NCBI GenBank assembly: GCA_040414485.1
Contig: JBEDUK010000027.1
Span: 18,528 to 82,527 of the forward strand
Reading direction: 5' to 3'
DNA from: JBEDUK01 sp040414485
GTDB taxonomy: Bacteria; Actinomycetota; UBA4738
Length of the DNA: 64,000 bases
The first letter of the stretch is position 1. Every line of letters starts with the position of its first letter. The notes beneath the pieces were generated by a model. That model saw only the letters and a list, made by a program, of their open reading frames with translations. It was not told the DNA's origin and ran no database searches. Below, in pieces: positions 60,954-64,000 of this stretch. A program made the position numbers and the translations under genes.

Positions 60954-61697
60954 TCATTCGGCGTCGTCGGTCGCGCGGAGGCCCCGGCGCCCTTGACCCG
61001 GCTGCCATGCGTTGATCACCTTGGCGACCGCGGTCACCAGGAACAGTTGCCCGATCAGCATCTCCGCGACCGCGAATGTCTGGCCCGGATTGCTCGCGGG
61101 CACGAGGTTCCCGTACCCGGTCGTGGTGAGGGTCGTGAACGAGAAGAAGAGGTCCTGTGGGAACGTCCCTTCGCCTTGAGTTCCGAAGAAATTGCCACCG
61201 CCGGAAAGCGCCATCGTTCGGTAGATGAACGCGAACGCCATCCCAACCATGAGATAGGTCGCGATCGCGCCGAGCACCGTTTCGACGTCCACCACGCGCC
61301 GCCGGACCAGATGGCGCAGGATCGACAGCGACGCGGCGATGTACAGCACCGCCCCGATGGCCGAGGTGAGCCCCATCCAGAGATGCCGAGTGGAGACGAA
61401 CAGGTTCACGACGGCGCCGATCGCGGCGAGCACCAGGAGCACGGATGTGAAGCGGCGGACGCGGAGGCCGGCCTCAGAGGCGCGAAGCGTGATGGACACG
61501 GTGGCGACCTGGACGAACACCACGAGCGAGCCGGCCCAGGACTGCCGAATGGACACGGACAGGATGTACGTGATGAAGATCAGGAGGACGACGAGGCCGT
61601 AGCTGTCGGGCGAGTAGAACGCCTCGATCAGGCGCCGGCGGCGCAGACGACGCGCCTCGCGGGCACGACCCGGCCCTTCGCTCGACTCCCCCGCCAC
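60954..61697 (-). CDS. Two-pore-helix type potassium channel (ion channel 2 family)
   Basis: Membrane protein of 247 residues: about four helices in the N-terminal part, then the pore loop with selectivity filter TLTTTGYGNLVP and a last helix. No C-terminal RCK/TrkA domain follows. GTG at 61697 is preceded by GGGAGGG. The intergenic 183 bp to the divergent MFS gene contains its promoter. Probably conducts K+; gating is not evident. Confidence 0.88.
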   Translation of the reverse strand: MAGESSEGPGRAREARRLRRRRLIEAFYSPDSYGLVVLLIFITYILSVSIRQSWAGSLVVFVQVATVSITLRASEAGLRVRRFTSVLLVLAAIGAVVNLFVSTRHLWMGLTSAIGAVLYIAASLSILRHLVRRRVVDVETVLGAIATYLMVGMAFAFIYRTMALSGGGNFFGTQGEGTFPQDLFFSFTTLTTTGYGNLVPASNPGQTFAVAEMLIGQLFLVTAVAKVINAWQPGQGRRGLRATDDAE

Positions 61698-61830
61698 CCC
61701 ATCCCTCCCATGTGCACCGCATGTCCGCGGCGACGGTCGGATTCTATGGCCGTTCGGGCATGCGCCCCCCCATCCCCAGCTCGAACGCGGCCGGTCCTCC
61801 GGGGCGGGCGTCCCACGCGCGCCGGTTGCG

Positions 61831-61836
61831 TAGGCT
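61831..61836 (+). promoter_or_regulatory. Candidate -10 box of MFS-SHOCT operon
   Basis: TAGGCT, the same hexamer found before the PAC2 and BtpA-family genes, here 44 nt before the MFS start and followed by a GGGAGG ribosome-binding site, so this transcript would have a leader. Confidence 0.3.
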
Positions 61837-61880
61837 GTCGGGCTGGGAGGAGCATCGCCTGGGTCGTGGCGGGAGGCGCG

Positions 61881-63500
61881 ATGGCGGACCGGAGCGAGGT
61901 GGCAGGAGGCGGTCCCGCGCGCGGTGGGCTGGTCCTCGGGACGCTCATCATCGTCGCCGCGGTCGCGAACCTGAACCTGGCCGTCGCCAACGTCGCCCTG
62001 CCCGACATCGGCAGGGCGTTCGACTCCTCCCAGACGGCCCTGAATCTGGTGGCGGTCGCGTTCTCCCTCGGACTGGCGTGTTCGGTCCTGTATCTGGGCG
62101 CGCTCGGCGACCGCTACGGCCGCAAGATGATGCTGCTGCTCGGCGTCACGCTGTCGATCCCCGCGTGTCTGGTCGCGGCGTGGGCACCGAGCATCGAGGT
62201 GCTGTTCGGGGCCCGACTCGTCGGCGGTGTCGCCGCGGGCATGGCGTTCCCGACGACCCTCGCCCTGATCACTGCGCTGTGGCGCGACGCGGCCCGCACG
62301 CATGCGATCGCGCTGTGGTCGGCGATCGGTGGCGGGGTGTCGGCGCTCGGCCCGCTCGTCGCCGGTGGCCTGCTCGAGAAGTTCTGGTGGGGCTCCGTCT
62401 TCCTCATCACACTGCCGCTCGCCCTCGTCGCGTTCTACCTGGCGTTCACGCTGGTTCCTGCCCACGTGAACGAGACCACCGAACCGGTCGACAACTTCGG
62501 CGGCATTCTGTCGATGGTGCTCGTCGGCTCGTTGATCCTCGCGATCAACTTCGCGCCGGTGCCCGATCGCGGCATGTTGGTGCTGTCGCTCTCGCTCATC
62601 GCACTCGCCGCGCTGATCGCGTTCGTGATCCGTCAGCGCCGCGCGCGCGTGCCGCTCTACGACCTGCACATCGCGAGCCGGCGCATCTTCTGGGTTGCGG
62701 CCTGCGCGGGCATCATCGTGTTCGGATCGCTGATGGGCGCGATGTTCATCGGGCAGCAGTACTTGCAGAACGTCCTCGGGTACTCGACGTTCGAAGCGGG
62801 GCTGGCGATCCTTCCGGCGGTCGTGCTGATGGTGCTCATCGCGCCCCGCTCGGCCAAGTTGGTCGAGACGAAGGGATCGCGCTTCACGCTGCTGGTCGGC
62901 TATGTGTGCTGCCTCGCCGGCTTCGTCGTCATGCTGCTCCTCTGGGAGGAGAACATCTCCTACTGGCCGATCGGTCTCGGTTACGCGCTCATCGGTGCCG
63001 GCGTCGGATTCGCAGGCACACCGGCGTCGCACTCGCTCACGGGATCAGTGCCGGTGACGCGTGCCGGTATGGCGTCGGGTACGGCCGACCTCCAGCGCGA
63101 CCTCGGCGGCGCCATCATGCAGTCGATCCTCGGCGCGCTGCTCACCGCGGGCTACGCCTCGGCGTTCACGAAGTTGATCGCGAGCTCGCCGCAGGGATCG
63201 CAGGTCAACTCTTCGGTGCAGAGCGAGCTCACCAAATCATTCGCGAGTGCGTCCGACACCGCCGCCCGCTATCCGCAGTACTCGAACGAGATCATCACGG
63301 CGGCGCGGCAGTCGTTCACCGACGGTCAGAACTGGGCCTACTTCGCCGGCATCGTCGCAATCGTGTGCGGTTTTGCACTCGTCTTCTTCTTGTTCCCGAA
63401 GCGCGAGGGCGAGCGGGAGCTCCTCGCGCGTTATGAGGCGGAGGACACCGGTACCGCGGTGTCGGAGCCGCCGCTTCCAACTTCCGCGCCAACGACATAG
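61881..63500 (+). CDS. MFS drug exporter (EmrB/QacA, DHA2-like)
   Basis: Major facilitator exporter, 539 residues with about 13-14 helices. Motif A appears as LGDRYGRK between helices 2 and 3, and NLAVANVALPDIGRAF in helix 1 is typical of DHA2 proton-drug antiporters. A large extracytoplasmic loop (about 430-490, Ser/Thr/Gln-rich) precedes the last helix. ATG at 61881 with GGGAGG 4 nt upstream. Co-transcribed with the SHOCT protein 11 nt downstream. Confidence 0.93.
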   Translation: MADRSEVAGGGPARGGLVLGTLIIVAAVANLNLAVANVALPDIGRAFDSSQTALNLVAVAFSLGLACSVLYLGALGDRYGRKMMLLLGVTLSIPACLVAAWAPSIEVLFGARLVGGVAAGMAFPTTLALITALWRDAARTHAIALWSAIGGGVSALGPLVAGGLLEKFWWGSVFLITLPLALVAFYLAFTLVPAHVNETTEPVDNFGGILSMVLVGSLILAINFAPVPDRGMLVLSLSLIALAALIAFVIRQRRARVPLYDLHIASRRIFWVAACAGIIVFGSLMGAMFIGQQYLQNVLGYSTFEAGLAILPAVVLMVLIAPRSAKLVETKGSRFTLLVGYVCCLAGFVVMLLLWEENISYWPIGLGYALIGAGVGFAGTPASHSLTGSVPVTRAGMASGTADLQRDLGGAIMQSILGALLTAGYASAFTKLIASSPQGSQVNSSVQSELTKSFASASDTAARYPQYSNEIITAARQSFTDGQNWAYFAGIVAIVCGFALVFFLFPKREGERELLARYEAEDTGTAVSEPPLPTSAPTT

Positions 63501-63511
63501 GAGAGCGAAGC

Positions 63512-63913
63512 GTGACACTCGCAAATGACTTCGGTACCGGCCAGGTGTTCTACTCGTTCCTCTGGTTCTTCTTGTTCTTCATCTGGATCTGGCTGCTGAT
63601 CATCGTGTTCAGCGACATCTTCCGCAGCCACGACCTCAGCGGCTTCGCCAAGTTCCTCTGGGTGATCTTCGTGATCATCGTCCCGTACCTGGGCGTGTTC
63701 GTGTATCTGATCGCACGCGGGCACAAGATGTCTCAGCACGCGGCCGAAGACGCCCAGGCAACAGACGCGGCCGCGCGCGAGTACATCCGGCAAGCCGCGG
63801 GTACGCAGGGGAGCCCGGCCGACGAGCTGCAGCGGCTCGCCGACCTGAAGGCGCAGGGCGTGATCGACGACGCCGAATTCCAGCGCCTGAAGGCGAAGGC
63901 GATCAGCGGCTGA
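63512..63913 (+). CDS. PLDc_N/SHOCT two-helix membrane protein
   Basis: Membrane protein of 133 residues. Two helices (about 11-35 and 47-67) form a phospholipase D-nuclease N-terminal-like segment. A linker (70-100) and a C-terminal SHOCT helix pair, DELQRLADLKAQGVIDDAEFQRLKAK, follow. GTG at 63512. SHOCT proteins are often small membrane-quality or oligomerisation modules. The 11-nt spacing after the exporter gene suggests a helper role, which is inferred. Confidence 0.9.
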   Translation: MTLANDFGTGQVFYSFLWFFLFFIWIWLLIIVFSDIFRSHDLSGFAKFLWVIFVIIVPYLGVFVYLIARGHKMSQHAAEDAQATDAAAREYIRQAAGTQGSPADELQRLADLKAQGVIDDAEFQRLKAKAISG

Positions 63914-63941
63914 CGCGCGCCGCCTGATCCGTATGTTCGGC

Positions 63942-63986
63942 AAGGTCGGCGGCGTTCGCTCCGGTACCGAGCGAACGCCGCACCTT
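63942..63986 (+). terminator. Long hairpin terminator of MFS-SHOCT operon
   Basis: GCGGCGTTCGCTC (63949-63961) pairs perfectly with 63969-63981 around the 7-nt loop CGGTACC. AAGGT/ACCTT extends the stem after a 2-nt bulge. It begins 29 nt after the SHOCT gene stop. No clear T-run follows within the window. Confidence 0.7.
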
Positions 63987-64000
63987 CGCCGTGAGTGCTT

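Noticed and set aside
60954..63032. Apparent 692-codon protein fusing an unknown domain to the potassium channel
   Set aside because: The upstream two thirds are antisense to the MFS gene. The real channel starts at the GTG at 61697 with its own ribosome-binding site.
1..64000. Mobile elements, prophage, CRISPR, tRNA/rRNA genes or biosynthetic gene cluster
   Set aside because: No transposase, integrase, phage structural gene, regular spacer array or tRNA cloverleaf was found on reading. The P450 and MFS genes are isolated and do not form a secondary-metabolite cluster.

Overview
The window is high-GC DNA (roughly 68-70 % by eye) packed with short-spaced genes. It has many GTG and a few TTG starts and repeated ATGA/GTGA/TTGA stop-start overlaps. 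A maleylpyruvate-isomerase-fold (mycothiol-type) protein, a PAC2 protein, a family 5 uracil-DNA glycosylase, GH15 and Abhydrolase_9 proteins all point to Actinomycetota. Nothing points to Streptomyces or Mycobacterium in particular, so an uncultured or deep-branching actinobacterial lineage is the best guess. I saw no tRNA, rRNA, insertion sequence, prophage or CRISPR array. This looks like a chromosomal housekeeping and regulatory region.

Layout. 1-2.5 kb: the start of leuS, divergent from a secreted delta-60-repeat protein. 2.5-18 kb: one long minus-strand run. Reading downstream from 18.0 kb it holds a small membrane protein, an OmpR-type response regulator and its HAMP histidine kinase. 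Then come a BtpA-family protein, a PfkB kinase, a CocE-type hydrolase, a homocysteine-S-methyltransferase-like protein and a covalent-flavin sarcosine-oxidase-like protein. It ends with a complete peptide-type ABC importer and a lipid kinase. 18-22 kb: a cytochrome P450, then hom-thrC followed by a tiny Cys-rich gene. 22-26.8 kb: a sulfate ABC importer (sbp-cysT-cysW-cysA) with a DUF2292 protein and a small membrane protein downstream. It has a strong promoter and a leader with three repeated hairpin units. 26.8-32 kb: lysoplasmalogenase, a coiled-coil protein, an acyltransferase-3 protein, a single-domain response regulator behind a possible c-di-GMP-I-like RNA, and an S53 peptidase. 32-41 kb: M20 peptidase, multidomain histidine kinase, divergent YchF, zinc-ribbon membrane protein and a GAF-GGDEF-GAF-HD-GYP protein. 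41-51 kb: PAC2, VIT1-like transporter, 6-phosphogluconolactonase, MarR, GNAT, ABC exporter, GH15, uracil-DNA glycosylase, a receiver-kinase fusion and a TetR repressor with its palindrome. 51-64 kb: MaoC dehydratase, kelch protein, MDMPI protein with acyl-CoA dehydrogenase, a sevenfold Cys-repeat secreted protein, esterase, FAD oxidase, Abhydrolase_9 protein, potassium channel, MFS exporter and a SHOCT protein closed by a strong terminator hairpin.

The most interesting signals are these. (1) The thrC-linked small gene ends ...GEPGC then UGA, continues in frame for 34 codons into a His/Asp/Glu-rich tail, and carries a GGUC-loop hairpin just after the UGA. This geometry suits selenocysteine or readthrough, but a plain terminator is also possible. 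(2) The sulfate-importer leader. (3) The uptake and catabolism gene set from btpA to the ABC importer, next to its own two-component system. (4) The interrupted c-di-GMP-I-like element. (5) Recurrent TAnnnT boxes 5-10 nt before start codons, consistent with widespread leaderless transcription.
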